A DNA stretch of 64,000 nt. Origin: Caecitellus pseudoparvulus (taxonomy: Eukaryota > Bigyra: Bicosoecida). The number at the start of each line of letters is the position of its first letter. Positions within the stretch are counted from its first letter, which is position 1. The notes below the pieces were generated by a model. It saw nothing but the letters and a program-made list of their open reading frames with translations. It was not told the origin of the DNA and ran no database searches. The DNA lies in the NCBI GenBank assembly GCA_965644315.1, contig CBFFRQ010000053.1, forward strand, positions 310,001 through 374,000, given 5' to 3'. Below, piece by piece: positions 1 through 11,941 of the stretch. The translations under genes were made by a program, and so were the position numbers.

Positions 1-3000
1 GGAGCAGGGAGCCCGTGCAGCCGCAGACGTGTGCCGGTGGAATTTAGCACCACGGCTGCACGACCAAAACCTCCGCGGCCCGCTGGGAGGTGTGTCCCTG
101 GCACGTCACCACGAGCAATGTCGGGGTCCGAGCATGCTCTGAAGACGGCAGCGACGGCTCCCTGAGCTGCCGCAGGGGAACTTTCTTGGCCCTGTACCTC
201 GAGGAAAGGCATGCTTGGCAGGGCATTGCCCTGGGCCTCTCCCACGCCACTGCTCCCTGGTCCAGCGTGGCACACGACGACAGGAGACTCAGCCTCACAA
301 TGAACAAGCGGGGCGATGCCGAGGCTGGCTGTGCGGGCATATGGCAGCAATGCGGTCGTACCTGATGCAGCTGGAGTCAGTGGGTCAGCCCAGCATGGGA
401 GAGGCTGCGGCTGTATCCCCCTTGTTGCAGGGTACACTGCCTCGAGCAGCACTGAGGAGACACCCAAAGCAACGCTCAGGTCGCCTGGGGTAGTCGGACA
501 CCGCGCAGCGGCAGCGGACACCGGGGCATGTTCCAGGGCAGTGTGCAAGGAATCTGCCACCGCCTCGACGTCTACAGTTTCGGAGCCTGAAGCCACGGCG
601 GCCGCTCGCCGCAAGAGCTCCTTGGCCACCACACTTGCGTGGCTTGCGTCTACAGGGGCTGGCCCAAAGCCGTCCCAGGCCGAGTTGGCCAATTTGAGCA
701 TAGCTTGCAAGTGGGTCGAAGGCAGCGTCGACAGCAGTGGGTGCAGCAGGACAGGAAGAAGCTCCCCCAGCAGCGTGTGAAGGTTTGCAGTCAACAAAGC
801 AGGTAGATCAAAGGAGGGCACGACACCTGCGTCTCCCGACGCTCCCAGCTGCTCATACACATCTGGCGGCGTGCCATCCTGCACGGCATCTGCCACTTGG
901 TACGGCCCATCGCCCTGCCGCTGCGACCGTGACGGGCTCGGGCGTGCAACTGTAGCAACTGACTCCACATTGCGTCGGAAGGCTGAGAGCTGCTGCCCCA
1001 GCGCAGAAGGGCGCAGAGCCCTACCCTCAAGCGGTGTTGGCGGCGCAGAAACCGGCCTGTCAGCATCCCTCCCAGGCCGTTCGTATGCCAATGGGTCAGT
1101 CATCATGTTCAGCGTCTGAACGACCAGGTGGGCATTGGTGTGCACTTCCATCCGCACCCCAGCTGCCAAGAATCCCTGCCATGCCTCACCTGGCCTTGCT
1201 TGCAGGGGGGGGCGGTCTTGGGGGGGGGGGGAGAACTCACGGGGCGCTGCACCTGTCGGAAACTCCAGCTCTGTTTGTTCGGCAAGCCCCCTTTCCTCCT
1301 GTACAGTCTCAGACACATGCTGCAAGAGGCTGTGCAGCGACGCGACCCCCGTGTCTGCGACGACTGGCGATCCTTCAGCCATGCCAAGCGTCAAAGCCGC
1401 ACGGACGCAGGCGAACAGTCGCTGGGACGTGCCACTGCGCGCCATCTGCCAAAGCAGCAACTCGCTCGTGCCCACATGCTGAGAAACAGGCGTGCGGGAG
1501 GTGGTGCTGCCGCTAAAGCGGGCCGCAGTGCCACATAGAGGCTCCATGAGTGTTGCATCGCCAACAGACTGCGAAGCTGGTGGGCTCTCGGTCCCAGGAA
1601 CTTTGGATCCAGGATCAGCGACAGACAAAATCGTGACGATGCACCAAAAGAGCCAGTGAAGGTACTGCATGCGGCTGATGTCCAGCAAACCCCTTCGGGC
1701 AGCTGCAACAGCATCGCGCCCGAATGCTTCCTCGATGTCGGCTTCAGATGCGCCTTGAAGGAAAGCAAACAGGGACTCAACAGTGCCTGTGCCGGTGTTG
1801 AACGTTGTAGCGGGGGGCAAGAGGGCTGAGCGGTCACCAAAAGGCAAGCCTGCCCGGTGCTGCAGAACCTCCATAGCACTGCGTGGCAAAGGGTGCAGTC
1901 CAAGCCGCGCGGCATCCGGATGAAAGCCCAGCTCATCAGGGCATGTTGTCATGGGGTTCTCGCCAGTGTACGCAAATGTTGGCGCTGTAGGCTGCGAAGG
2001 CTGCGAGGTTGGACCAGTCAGAGCTTGCTGGCCAAACTCGGTGTCGACACGCCGATGCAGCTGAGCGCGGCATGCGCCAAGCACAGGAGGAACCATGTGA
2101 GGGTCACCCAGACCATGCTGTGTGACTTGCTGCGTGGTGTACACGACTGACTTTGACAGCCTACCCACCAACTCACTCCGCCAAGTGTACTGCAGGCCAG
2201 AGTCTATCACTTGGCACATGGTGCGGGTGATGCGGCCTGCAAAGGGAGTCAAGATGACTGGCTCTACAGCAGACTTCGAGCCGGGGGCCTCTTCGCTGAC
2301 CAGGTGGTCCACAGCGGGAGTCGGGTAGCGGGGCAAAATTGTGAGGCGGTTCATGACACAACTGTAAAGTGTGTTCGTAACATGCAGTAGGGGCCGGATA
2401 TCGCACATGGCAGTCAGCAAGAGGAGCCGCAGCGGTTCCATCGACGGGCCAGGGCCGCTACCGCTTCGCTGGAGCTGCGGTGTTGCCTCATGACCAACCG
2501 GTATGCTTGAAGCCATGAACCCGGTTGCATCGAACATAACTGCGATGCCTGCTGGCGAGTCAAGTGGCCCAACCTTCGTCTGCGTTGCGTCTTGCACCTG
2601 CCTCACCAGCTCTTGTCCACGGCGTTGGGCTGCAGAGATGATGGCCTGCGTCCCCACGTCCCCACTCAACCTTTGAAGCAAGTGCAGCATGGTTGCAGGA
2701 GGATCGGCCGTGTCTTCAGGTGTTTGGTCCCCAGCATACAATGAAAGTGCGGAGGAGCGCAAAGATGTGGCGACCATCGCGCCCTGCGTGCCTTCCCAGC
2801 CCACAGCAGAGCACATGGCGCCGACTTTTGGCAGAGTTCCGCGGCGTATGAGGTCCAGTGCCACACGTCCCTGCCAATCAAGTGCCCATCGCTGGAGAAG
2901 AGTCCCCGAGTCAACGGCAAGGGAGATCTCTGCTTGGGGCATCGTGTGCTTCCACAAAGCAGGTATGGAGGAGTGCGCACTGGCAATGATGGCACAGAAC

Positions 3001-6000
3001 ATGCGCAAATGCACAACCACCCTGCGACAGCAGGAGACCGCTGACGCGGCCAGGTGCAAGGCGGGTGCGATGTCCCCGGATGCCAGCACGGCGGCAAGAG
3101 TGTCTCGCTCTGCGTCACTGTTGATGTGGATCGCTGCTCGACCCCGGTGCCACTCCGAGCGGTCAACACAAACCGCGGGCGCAATGCAAAGGTCTTGTGT
3201 GATGCTCGTCAAGCCTAGCCCATTGGCTTCATCGCGGGAGGGGGCTGCCTGGGCCTCTCTAAACGATGCAGGTGCCGCCGGACGCCCCCTCCAAGCTGCC
3301 ACTGCTAGCTGAAATTCGTTGATGTCATCGTGCACAGCTTGGAGAAGCAAGCGCAAGGACAGAGCAGGGCTTGCAGAAGCCATTGCTCGGATCAGATTCG
3401 ATGCCACAGGGGTGGCTGCAAACTGGCCCGCCGCGAAGGTCTCGTACATGGCCAAATGCACCTGGTCCAGGGCAGCCTCGTACCGCTGGGCTGCCTCAAC
3501 ACGGCACCGGTCTACAGCAAGGATGACTTCTGCGAGCACATCTTGGCATTCCCGGTCGAGCTTCCCCTCCAACGCTGCGCCTTCGAGACTGGACACCGAC
3601 TCTTGAAGCGTGGCTTCCACAGCAGGGAGGGCTGCTGCCACGACGTCTGTAACCTGCTGTAGAGCACTCGGAGCCCCGTCAGGCCTCTCCTGAGACAGCA
3701 CTGTGTACCCGCGAAAGGCCGCGCACAGTGCATGCACCGCGTTGACTCGCTGCACCGGGGCGGTCGCATGCAGACTGGCCCGCAGCCTGGGTAGCAGGTA
3801 CACAGCCGGGTTACTGCAGTGAACCGCCTCAGCAGCCAGCTCTTCCCACGAGGAGGCTCTCGACAGGGAGGGCCAGGCAGGGGTGGGCATGGTGTGACTC
3901 AGCGGGGAGCCCATGGTAACCATGCGCACGAGCGCCAAGATGGGAACTTGCAAGGCCACGCCATCTTCGGGTGAGTCGGGGAACCACCCCGCCAGAGATG
4001 CCCAAGGGAGCGTGGACACTTCTGAAGTGGCGAACCACGTGTCGGGAGAGCCAGGGTTCAACAGCCCGCGAATTTCCACTTGGCGGGCTGCGTGGCTGGA
4101 AACATGCGCACTCTTTCCAATGAAGAGAGGGGTAATGGCATTCACCAGGTGTGCTGATGCTCCGCAAACGATGGCATGTTCGCAAGTGGCATGGTGAGCA
4201 GCCACCCAGAGCCTGTCAGCGCTAGCCCGGATCGCATCTTCGGACGACTCACTTTGCGTGGCAGCGTGCTCCGCAGTGCACTTCTGCAGCAGGGCCGATG
4301 CAGCGGCTAGTCTCACCTGCAGGGTATGCACAGCCTCCAGAACTGCACACCGGATGGCGTCCGCCGTGGCGCGTTTGACAGCCGCAGCTGAGTCGCCTGA
4401 CACACGCATCAAATCACGCAGGCCACTGCCAAGGTCTACGCTTGCACCGCTTGTCGTGTTGATGACGTTGCATACCATACGGCCTGCCGTGGACGACCAC
4501 TGCGCGCCCGAAAAATCCACCCGTAGCTTCGGGCTGCGACTGTCTCGGGCTGCTGGGTCGTCAAAGTCAGCTTCCGGTGGAGGAATGCCCGAGTGCGTGC
4601 CCCGTCTTCTTGTCGTGCATGCGGCGTCTGTGGCATGAATGCCCTCCGCGACAGGGTGGGCTCGAGCCATCCAGCCGGTGACAAGCTGCAGCGGGTCACC
4701 GCTGGTGTCTTTCATGTCAATGTCCAAGCCCCCCACGGTTGTCCATGTGTCGCAGCGAATGCGCCTGCACCCAGCAGAAGGGCCGGCACCGACGCCGTAC
4801 TCCTCATCGTCCCAGATGGGGTGTCGGAAGTTGCGGGACACTGGGAGCCCAGAGCTAGCGGCAGTTGCCCAATTAAGATCGGCGTTCTTGAAGCTAAAGT
4901 ATTCCTCCACCGACAACGAACGACCCAGTGCTGCTCGCTCGCATCCATCTGCGAGCATGCTGCCAAGGGGAGCAGGCGGGCCACCAGGTGCGACTTCTCC
5001 GGGCGAAGTGCCGAATGGGACGGGGAGGGACCAAAACCCATGCCTGCGAGGCAGGTAAATGTGCCGCAACATCCCCAGCAAGACGTGTTCAAGGAAGTGC
5101 TCGCCGTGTCGCGCCCGCGCTGCGGCATTGGCGGCTCGAGACACCAGCAGCTGCTGAACGATGCTGGGGGCATCCTTGACGGGCTCAGCACCCGGGGGGG
5201 CGGCGCTGCAAATGAGGACGTCAAGGTACATGCCAGCAAGCCCAGATGCATGCGCGATGGTGCACGCGCCGGGGTCAGCGTTGATGATGTCCGCCAACAG
5301 TGAGGAAGCATGCCTGAAGACATCACAACCAAACGCCGCTGGGAAGGCAAAAATGTCCTTGAGAGCGCACACCAAGTCACTGTCGTTAGTGCGGCGGTGA
5401 CCCAGCACGCTTGGCAGCGTGCCCTGCTCCAAGTTACCGCGCTCCGAGTCGAGACTTGCGGTGGCTAGTTGATGCGCACCAGGGGGTTCGGGTGGCTGGC
5501 TAACGGAAGACGCTGTGGGGGAAGCAGCTGGATCATCGGGGACTTCGGGGGAAGCCTGCTGCGCCTGCCCAGCAGGCGCAGCGGCGGGGGAGCTGGGTGT
5601 GGAAGCCGCCGAAGAAGAGCGCAGGGGCTGGAGCAGCGGGGCGCCGGCCGCAGCGGGCCCGCCGGTCATGGGCGAAATGGCGGCAGAGATGATGCCGCAC
5701 ATGGTTGACAAGAGGTGCCTCCTCAACGGAGCCAGGGGTGGCAGAACCCGTCGCAAGCTTCGCGGGGAAGCAGGCCTGTCGGGAGCCAAATGGGAGTGCA
5801 ACCATTGGGCACGCGCCATGGCGGCTGCCTGCACATCGGCCGCACCAGGCAACCCAGCTTGAGGTGCTGGAAACGCCTTGCCGTCCGCCTTGGCCGCCTG
5901 GCCTTGCACGGTCAGGAGCGGCTCCAGCTTGACTTGCCGAGCCCATGCCACAGGGGCGCTCACAAGGATGTCGGCCTCATCAGCGACAAGACAGCGGCCG

Positions 6001-8708
6001 TCGAGAAGCGTCTCGTTCAAGAACTCCGTCGTTTGCTCCTTCATGCGAGCCACGAGCACCTGCAGATGGCGGCCATCCGCCATAGAGCGGACTGCTGCTG
6101 GGCTCACACTCAGGACATTGTCGATGCAGAGCATGGCACGAGTCAGGATATGGCACTGTGCCCTGGAAAGAGCTGGGGCCCGCAGGATGGGCATAAGGTC
6201 TCGAACGAGGTGAGGGGTCCAGGAAAGGGTGTCGGGCTCATTCACAGCCTGGGCAATGACGTCTAAGGCTGTGATAGCGAATGCTTCCGAAGCATCCGTG
6301 TGCCACTCTGCAGTTGGCAAGCTCCCAAACAGCCAGTCTGTTGCGCCACTCGGGTCATACTGGTGTGGCGGGGGCGGGCCTTCTGCTGGAGCCGCGCACA
6401 GCCAGCGCTGTGTTGCGGTGACGTAGCTGGCAGCTGCCAGGCAGGGCATGCTGCGGGAAACAATGTCGTAAAACTCATCCCAGGACGGGGCACGTGAAAG
6501 GTGCGTTAAAGTCGCTCCGTGGGATGCATGGTGCCCCGTCCATTGAAGCGGGCCGTCTTTGGCGGAATCGGGAGCAGCACCCACAACGGCTGCTGCAAGC
6601 GCAGTCGCAAGCACACTCTCCTGCGCATCTGCTGCCGCGACATGCCGCTGGGCCAGGGCTGGAACAGCCATGAGCACGCCCGAGCCACTGTTCTGCAGTT
6701 CTCCGAGGTCTGTTTCCAGCAAGGCGGCCCAGCGTTCATAGTGCAGCCGCAAGCCTGTCTGGGCCATGGGCTGAAAGAACGCCAGGGGCGTCTTGTTCAT
6801 GGAGACAGAGCCAAAAGCCTCGCCTTGCACGCAGTCTTGGAACCGACGAGCAGCAGCTACCAAACGAAGCAGGCCCCGCGCTGCCCCCGGAGCTGGGGGG
6901 CGCCCATCATCACCGTCCCCTTCTCCGCCTTGGGACTGCAGGTCCCACTCCTGCGTGATGACCTGCGAGATGATGGACATGGAACCAAAGTCCACCATCA
7001 AGATGGCAACAAGGCCACTGAGAACCTGCAAGGCGACCTGCCCCACCGACGTTGGGTGCAGCTCCAGGTGCAGGGCCAAGGAGCCCTGAAGTGCGAGGGC
7101 GGAATCATGTGCTGGCATGGTGGCGGCCTCCTCTGGGGCCTGCAGCGCCCCGGAGAAGCACATGTGGGACGTTGTCAGAGACGCTCCGTCTGTCGCCAGC
7201 TGCTGCAAGCACCTCACCCACGCTGTGGCCCACCCCGCTTTGTCTGGGATGGAGGCCCCGGGAGACTCGCCCACAGCCTGAGCAATGGCTGCAATGCGCT
7301 GCTGCTCCAGCCCACAAGCAGCAGCGGCAGCAACCCACCAACCTGTGGATGGCTGTATCACTCCCTCCATCACCCTAGTCAGCTCAGAGACGATGTCAGG
7401 TGCCATGCATGCAGCGTGGGCAATGGCACTAAGGGCCATGCAGGCCCGAGCGAGGATGCTGCGCTGCGCAGCCGCGCCCGCCGCTATGTCTGTCGCGGCG
7501 CGGCAGATGGTGTGCAGGGCAACCCGATCCTCGGGGAGAAGCTCGCAGGGGTGTGGCAGGGCTTCTTGCACTGCTTGCACCAAGCTGGCCGCTGTTGCGG
7601 CTCTGGGGAGCTGGCTGGGGCGCAGCACCACAAGAACAGAGCCTACCAGGTGTGGACACTCGGCTTGCTGCCCAGACACTCCTTCTTCGAGCTCCAGCTG
7701 AGGCTGAAGCATTGTCACTCCCCCCAGCAGTTCGCACTGCGGGGGAAGAGGGACTGACGGCAGGGTTGCGCCGGCTGGCAGCGTCAACGGGACGTTGTGC
7801 GGCAAGAGCACGTGCTGCTCGTACTTTGACAGGGAAGATGAAGCTGCTGCCGGCGGCAGGTCACCTTTCCCGAAGGGTTGCAAGCCAAAGACGCTGCTCA
7901 TGCTCCAGCCGCCTTCCCCGAGGCGCCAAGAGGTGGTGGAGGGGGCCTTCGCAGCAGCCCAGCTGGGCTCTGCTGTGGCTCTGGCAGCGCGCGCTGCCAC
8001 AGGCACGGACCCGCCTGGCCCAACCAGGGTGACAAGGGGAAGCAACCGTGCTGCGAATGCTGAAATGGACAGCGGTGGCATTGCCGTCTCGAAGCTCTCC
8101 ATGGCAACAGCTGACGAGCCGAGGCGGAAGAGTTCGTAAATGCACAGCAGCGCCATGTCCGCCACAGCAGGGTCTCGTGCCCCGACAAAGGCGACGAGGT
8201 GCTCAAGAGAGTTGTACGTAGTCTTATTGCAGCAATTGTGCAAGAGGCAGGCTGAGAAGCGCAGCAGCCTGAACGCGGTGTGCGTTGCCTTGCGCTCGGC
8301 TTCCGGACTTGGCGGCGCGTCACGACTATCGACGAGCAGCCAAGGATGGCAGCGCAGCAGGCGCTCCATCATCTCGTCGATATGGTCCAGGATGTGCATC
8401 CAGTGGTGCAGATTCGCCTGCGAAAGTTGCAGGGGGCGCACTTGGTCCAAGCACGCCAGCCGAGGGCGAGCCCTTCGCTCGGTTCAGGCACAGCTTCCCA
8501 CTCACCAAGAGCTCTGACTGCCACTGAATGACCATGTCTAAGCGTTGCAAAAACAGGTCTTCGTCATCAGTCTGGAGCCGACGCAGAATCGGCCGCAGCG
8601 CTGTCGGCTGTGAGGCGGGGCAGGGATGGTGCGGATTTCGAACAGGCAGTCCCACCACTCTTCCACGCCCCGACGCACCACAAAAGCCACGGAGGGTGAT
8701 GCTGACAT
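1..8708 (-). CDS. HUWE1/Tom1/UPL1-like HECT-type E3 ubiquitin ligase, N-terminal part (3' end outside window)
   Basis: Model: complement(<1..8417, 8506..8607, 8679..8708), about 2,849 residues visible, no stop in window. Seen: frame with codon first base at position = 2 mod 3 is open from 8417 to 1. Exon 1 codes ten residues (MSASPSVAFV), donor GTGCGT; exon 2 begins after TCACAG; the second intron (8418-8505) is GTGAGT...CGCAG and phase 0. Family fit: residues about 19-30 and 45-60 (NLHHWMHILDHIDEM) and 94-124 (LRFSACLLHNCCNK, then YNSLEHL) match the start of the DUF908 region of HUWE1, yeast Tom1 and plant UPL1. The rest is long alpha-helical-repeat-like sequence, with a Pro/Ser/Ala-rich linker near 5470-5640. 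These ligases use a C-terminal HECT domain, which would lie beyond the left edge, so ligase activity is inferred. Orthology class (HUWE1 versus UPL1/2) cannot be settled here. Confidence 0.72.
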
Positions 8709-9209
8709 GCTTAGCACGGACGAGAGAGCGTAACAGTGCGGCTAAGCGCTTTAGTAGCTTCAACGACGACACAAAGGAGCTGATGCCTCCTTGGGTTTGT
8801 TCCCTGGCAAGTTGGCTGCCACGCCAGGAGGGATTTGAGGCAGCACCAGATCGGAGTATCACCTTCCAGCGGCACAAACTGGGTCCTCCGACGGCCCAGA
8901 GAATGATGCACACGTACCACTTGGGGGGCGGTCGTTGTGTTTTTGAGTTCCTGCCCTGCCTCCGCCGGAATACAGAGACGGATGTTGGGGAGGCATTCCG
9001 TTTCAAGCCACAAGCCAGAGAAGGCCCCCCTCACACAGCGCACAACGCAGGGCACAGCGGTTAAAATAAATTTCATCCAAAACACGCATGCACGTTGTGC
9101 TTGGCTCATTAAGCCCCTGTGGACCGCTTTGGGGGGAGCGCAGCCGCCCCACTCCTTGTCTGGTCTGACCACGTTTCGCGCGAAACGCTAGTCAAACGGC
9201 CACGTGACC
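8709..9209. promoter_or_regulatory. Divergent promoter region between E3 ligase and Kish gene
   Basis: About 500 bp between the two start codons in my models. No convincing coding exon is needed here, although the frame upstream of the ligase stays open to 9006 without an ATG (its first start-like codon is TTG). It contains the 16-bp palindrome listed separately. No TATA box was recognised. Confidence 0.4.
9172..9187. promoter_or_regulatory. 16-bp perfect palindrome with back-to-back E2F-like cores
   Basis: The sequence CGTTTCGCGCGAAACG is perfectly self-complementary and holds TTTCGCGC on both strands, close to the E2F/DP consensus TTTSSCGC. It lies 23 bp upstream of the Kish ATG and in the shared upstream region of the divergent ligase gene. 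Binding is inferred from the consensus only. Confidence 0.4.
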
Positions 9210-9577
9210 ATGGTGAGTGCAAGCGTGGTGGGCACGCTGGCCCAAATGGCCCAGCTCATTGACAGTCTCGCGCTCAGTGCGATTGGCCCCTGGGTCATGG
9301 CACCCTGCCCCGCGCGTGAACCGCGACTGGCCCTGAACCCTCCACCACTTGCGTTCGAGCGCAGAGTGCAGTGTTTGACTTGAGCAGCCTGCTCACGCTG
9401 TTGCTGCTGTTCATCTGCACCTGCACGTACTTGAAGGGGCGTATCTCGTGGATTTCCAACAACAAAAAGGGCACGCTGGGGGTGTTCTACAAAGCGGCTC
9501 GTGTCGGGGAGCGCCTGAGTCCGTATGTCTCTGCGTGCTGCCTCATCATGGCGGCCTATGTCTTGTTTTTCAAGTGA
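9210..9577 (+). CDS. Kish family small membrane protein (TMEM167 homologue)
   Basis: Model: join(9210..9212, 9365..9577), 71 residues; human TMEM167A has 72. The protein begins MSAVFDLSSLLTLLLLFICT, with two hydrophobic segments (residues about 8-21 and 51-69) around a polar loop containing GTLGVFYKAARVGERLSPYV, the family signature. Kish proteins are conserved Golgi-associated factors of the secretory pathway. Coding exon 1 is only the ATG: GTGAGT follows directly at 9213 and the intron ends GCGCAG at 9364. Starting exon 2 at AGT gives the family N terminus M-S-A and keeps phase 0. The stop is 6 bp from the stop of the convergent MTHFR gene. Confidence 0.9.
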
Positions 9578-9583
9578 CCCTCG

Positions 9584-11941
9584 TCACTTGCTGCCGATAG
9601 CTGAAGCTGCTGGCAATGGCTGCCCGAACACAGCGCCTGAAAGGCTCGCCGTCGCTGAGGCGGAGTCGAAGCCCAACGCCGCAGCTGTGACGGCAGCAGC
9701 CTCCCCAGCTACGACGGCAGCAGGCGTAGTGGTAGAGGGCGTGGCGCTGCCAGTGGGCGCGCCTGCACTGCCCGCTGGGGCCAGCTGGGCAGGCGCCAGC
9801 GAGATATCGTCCAGACCTGCGCTGCCTGCCTCCAGCATGACGGCATGAATGTACTCCCACAGCCCCCCTTCGTTCATGAAGTCGTTGTCCACAACATTCA
9901 CCAAGTAGTACTTGGACGCGATGCCATGCAGCAGCGCGTGGGAGTCGCTGTCTTCGTCGTAGGCTGCAGCCCACACGTCGCGCCACAGTGCGAAGGCTTC
10001 TTCTTTCCACACCTGGAAGGCCTCCGCGTCCACCACTGTGGGCTGCACAACCTCCCGTCCCGGGAAGACGCCCCACGTGACGGCTGTCGCTGTGCCAGGC
10101 GTGCTGTTGCTGTAGCTGTTGCCCCTCGCATCCACTGCCATGTACCGCACGCTCGCGAATGCGAGGCGGGCGGCCACCTCCATGACAGCCCGCAGCAGGG
10201 CAGGGCTGGCAAAGAACTCAATGTATGCCTTCTGGTACACAAGGCCGCCAGCACCGCCCCAGCCGTGCACTGGGTGGTCACTGGGCACCTCAGACAGGGC
10301 CGGCTGGGAGTTGATGGTCAAGAGGCCCGCGCGGTTGATGCTGACAAGGCGCTGTGTAAGCCGAGCAGTCTCGGGGTGCAGCTCTGCCTCACACCATGGG
10401 ATGCGAGGTACAGTGCCCGCCACGTAGCCAGCAAACACTGCCCACACATCTGCCTCAGTAGCCAGCCGCTCTCCCCACATTGCTCTGCGATCTGCCGCGT
10501 CCCCCCACCCGCCCAGCTCAGAGTGGACGGACGGAACGGGGGGCAACCCTGTCGCGGTGCCAGTGCCTTCACTCTGCAGCCCAGCGTGGGACACACCCCA
10601 GTGCCCTGTGCCGCCTGTCTCTGGAGTGCCGCCTCCGCTGAGTGGCGTGGTTGCAGGCACAGGGTCTGCCACGTCGCTCCAGCGCCCGGTGGGGAACTCT
10701 GACCAAGAGGAAGTTCGCTGGATGTAGCTCTGGGGGCGATTGGCCCAGAAAATGGGACGCACTGCCTCTCCCTCTCGCGTGGGCCCTGCGGGCGCTCGCC
10801 ACGGCAGCTTGCGCCGCAGCACGCCAGCCCCGCCCTGCGCATGCAAGGCCGTCTTGACAGCTTCTGACTCCAGTACGCCTTGCAGCGGACCTTCCTGGTT
10901 CAGCGTGTAGAAGTGCACTCCACAGGCGCCCTGCCCCAGCAATGTCCCGGCAAGTTGCGCCGAGGCGGCTGAGAGCACCGGATGGGCGGTGGTCCCCTGG
11001 CCTGCCCCCTCGTCCCCGTCGATGCCTGGCACTGCCACTGCCTCTGCCACCGCCTTTAGTGCTTCGGGGAGCTGCACACGGCAGTGCTCTGCCATGTGCT
11101 TGAGGAGCCGCGGGTTGTCAACCGCCAGCACGCCAGGAACCACGGGGGCATGCACGTCCGCTGCCCGCAACGCTTCGATGAAGGCAGACGTGGTCGTTGC
11201 GTCGAAGACAAACTGTGTCACGACAAAGTCCGCCCCAGCCTGGACTTTCTCTGCCACAGCAGCCACCTCGGCTGCAGTGTCCAGCGGCGGGCGCTCAGAG
11301 CCCGGCGCATACCAGCCATCGGGGTAAGCCCCCACGGCGATAGTAAAAAAGTCTCCAAAGTGCTCCCGGGCCAGGCGCACCAAGTTTACTGCTTTCATGG
11401 AGGGCGGGGCGTCCCCTGGCCCGGCTTCCCCAGTCAGGGCAAGGATGCTGCTCACGCCGGCTTCCTTGGCAGCATGGAGGAGGCTCAGCAGGTCCTCCTT
11501 GGTCTTCCCAGCACAGGTCAGGTGCATGAGGGGAGCAACTCCAGCAACCTGTAAAATTGGGGCTCACAGGCGACGTGTGCACGACACCACATTGCGCCCG
11601 CTATACGACGCGTGTGCGGGAATTGCTTTGTCTGCGTTTTCCGCACGCACCTGTTGAACGTAGGAGCACAAGCTCAACGTCGCATGAGCAGACTGCACGC
11701 TGGAGCTGGATGTCACAGCGATGAACATGGGCTCGGCCTTTGCCAGCCGGTCAATTCGACGTGACCTGTGTTGGCAAAAAGCGGCTGCTCAGTCCAAGAG
11801 TGCTGCATCGATGGTCTCCCGCACGCTACCCCCTTACAAAGCATCCAAGCCCTGGGCGCTTGACGGCGGGAAGACTTCAAAGGAGTAGAAAGGTGTGCCG
11901 CTCTGGACAGCTTCGTTGATGTCTTTGATTAAGGATGCCAT
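9584..11941 (-). CDS. Methylenetetrahydrofolate reductase (divergent active site)
   Basis: Model: complement(9584..11548, 11651..11765, 11838..11941), 727 residues. Introns: GTAAGG...ACACAG and GTGCGT...TTACAG. Role in the family: FAD-dependent reduction of 5,10-methylene-THF to 5-methyl-THF in the cytosol, supplying methionine synthesis. Seen: N-terminal FYSFEVFPP (catalytic Glu motif), MHLTC, AGADFVVTQFVF, HFYTLNQE, then a Ser/Gly/Thr-rich linker and the eukaryote-type C-terminal regulatory domain (VTWGVFPGREVVQPTVVD and EAFALWRDVW). Odd: the usual LRGD motif reads LTGE, so the Asp equivalent to E. coli D120 appears to be Glu; the FxDxTW region reads FIAVTSSSS; the usual CVAGYPEGH-like motif reads AVGAYPDGW. 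The protein is longer than most eukaryotic members (about 600-660). Catalytic competence is therefore uncertain, but family membership is not. Confidence 0.88.

Noticed and set aside
6519-7757. 412-residue plus-strand open frame
   Set aside because: Antisense shadow of the uninterrupted E3 ligase frame; composition rich in Cys, His, Gly and Arg, with no domain.
10318-10842. Extra minus-strand gene inside MTHFR
   Set aside because: Alternative-frame shadow of the MTHFR linker and C-terminal domain.
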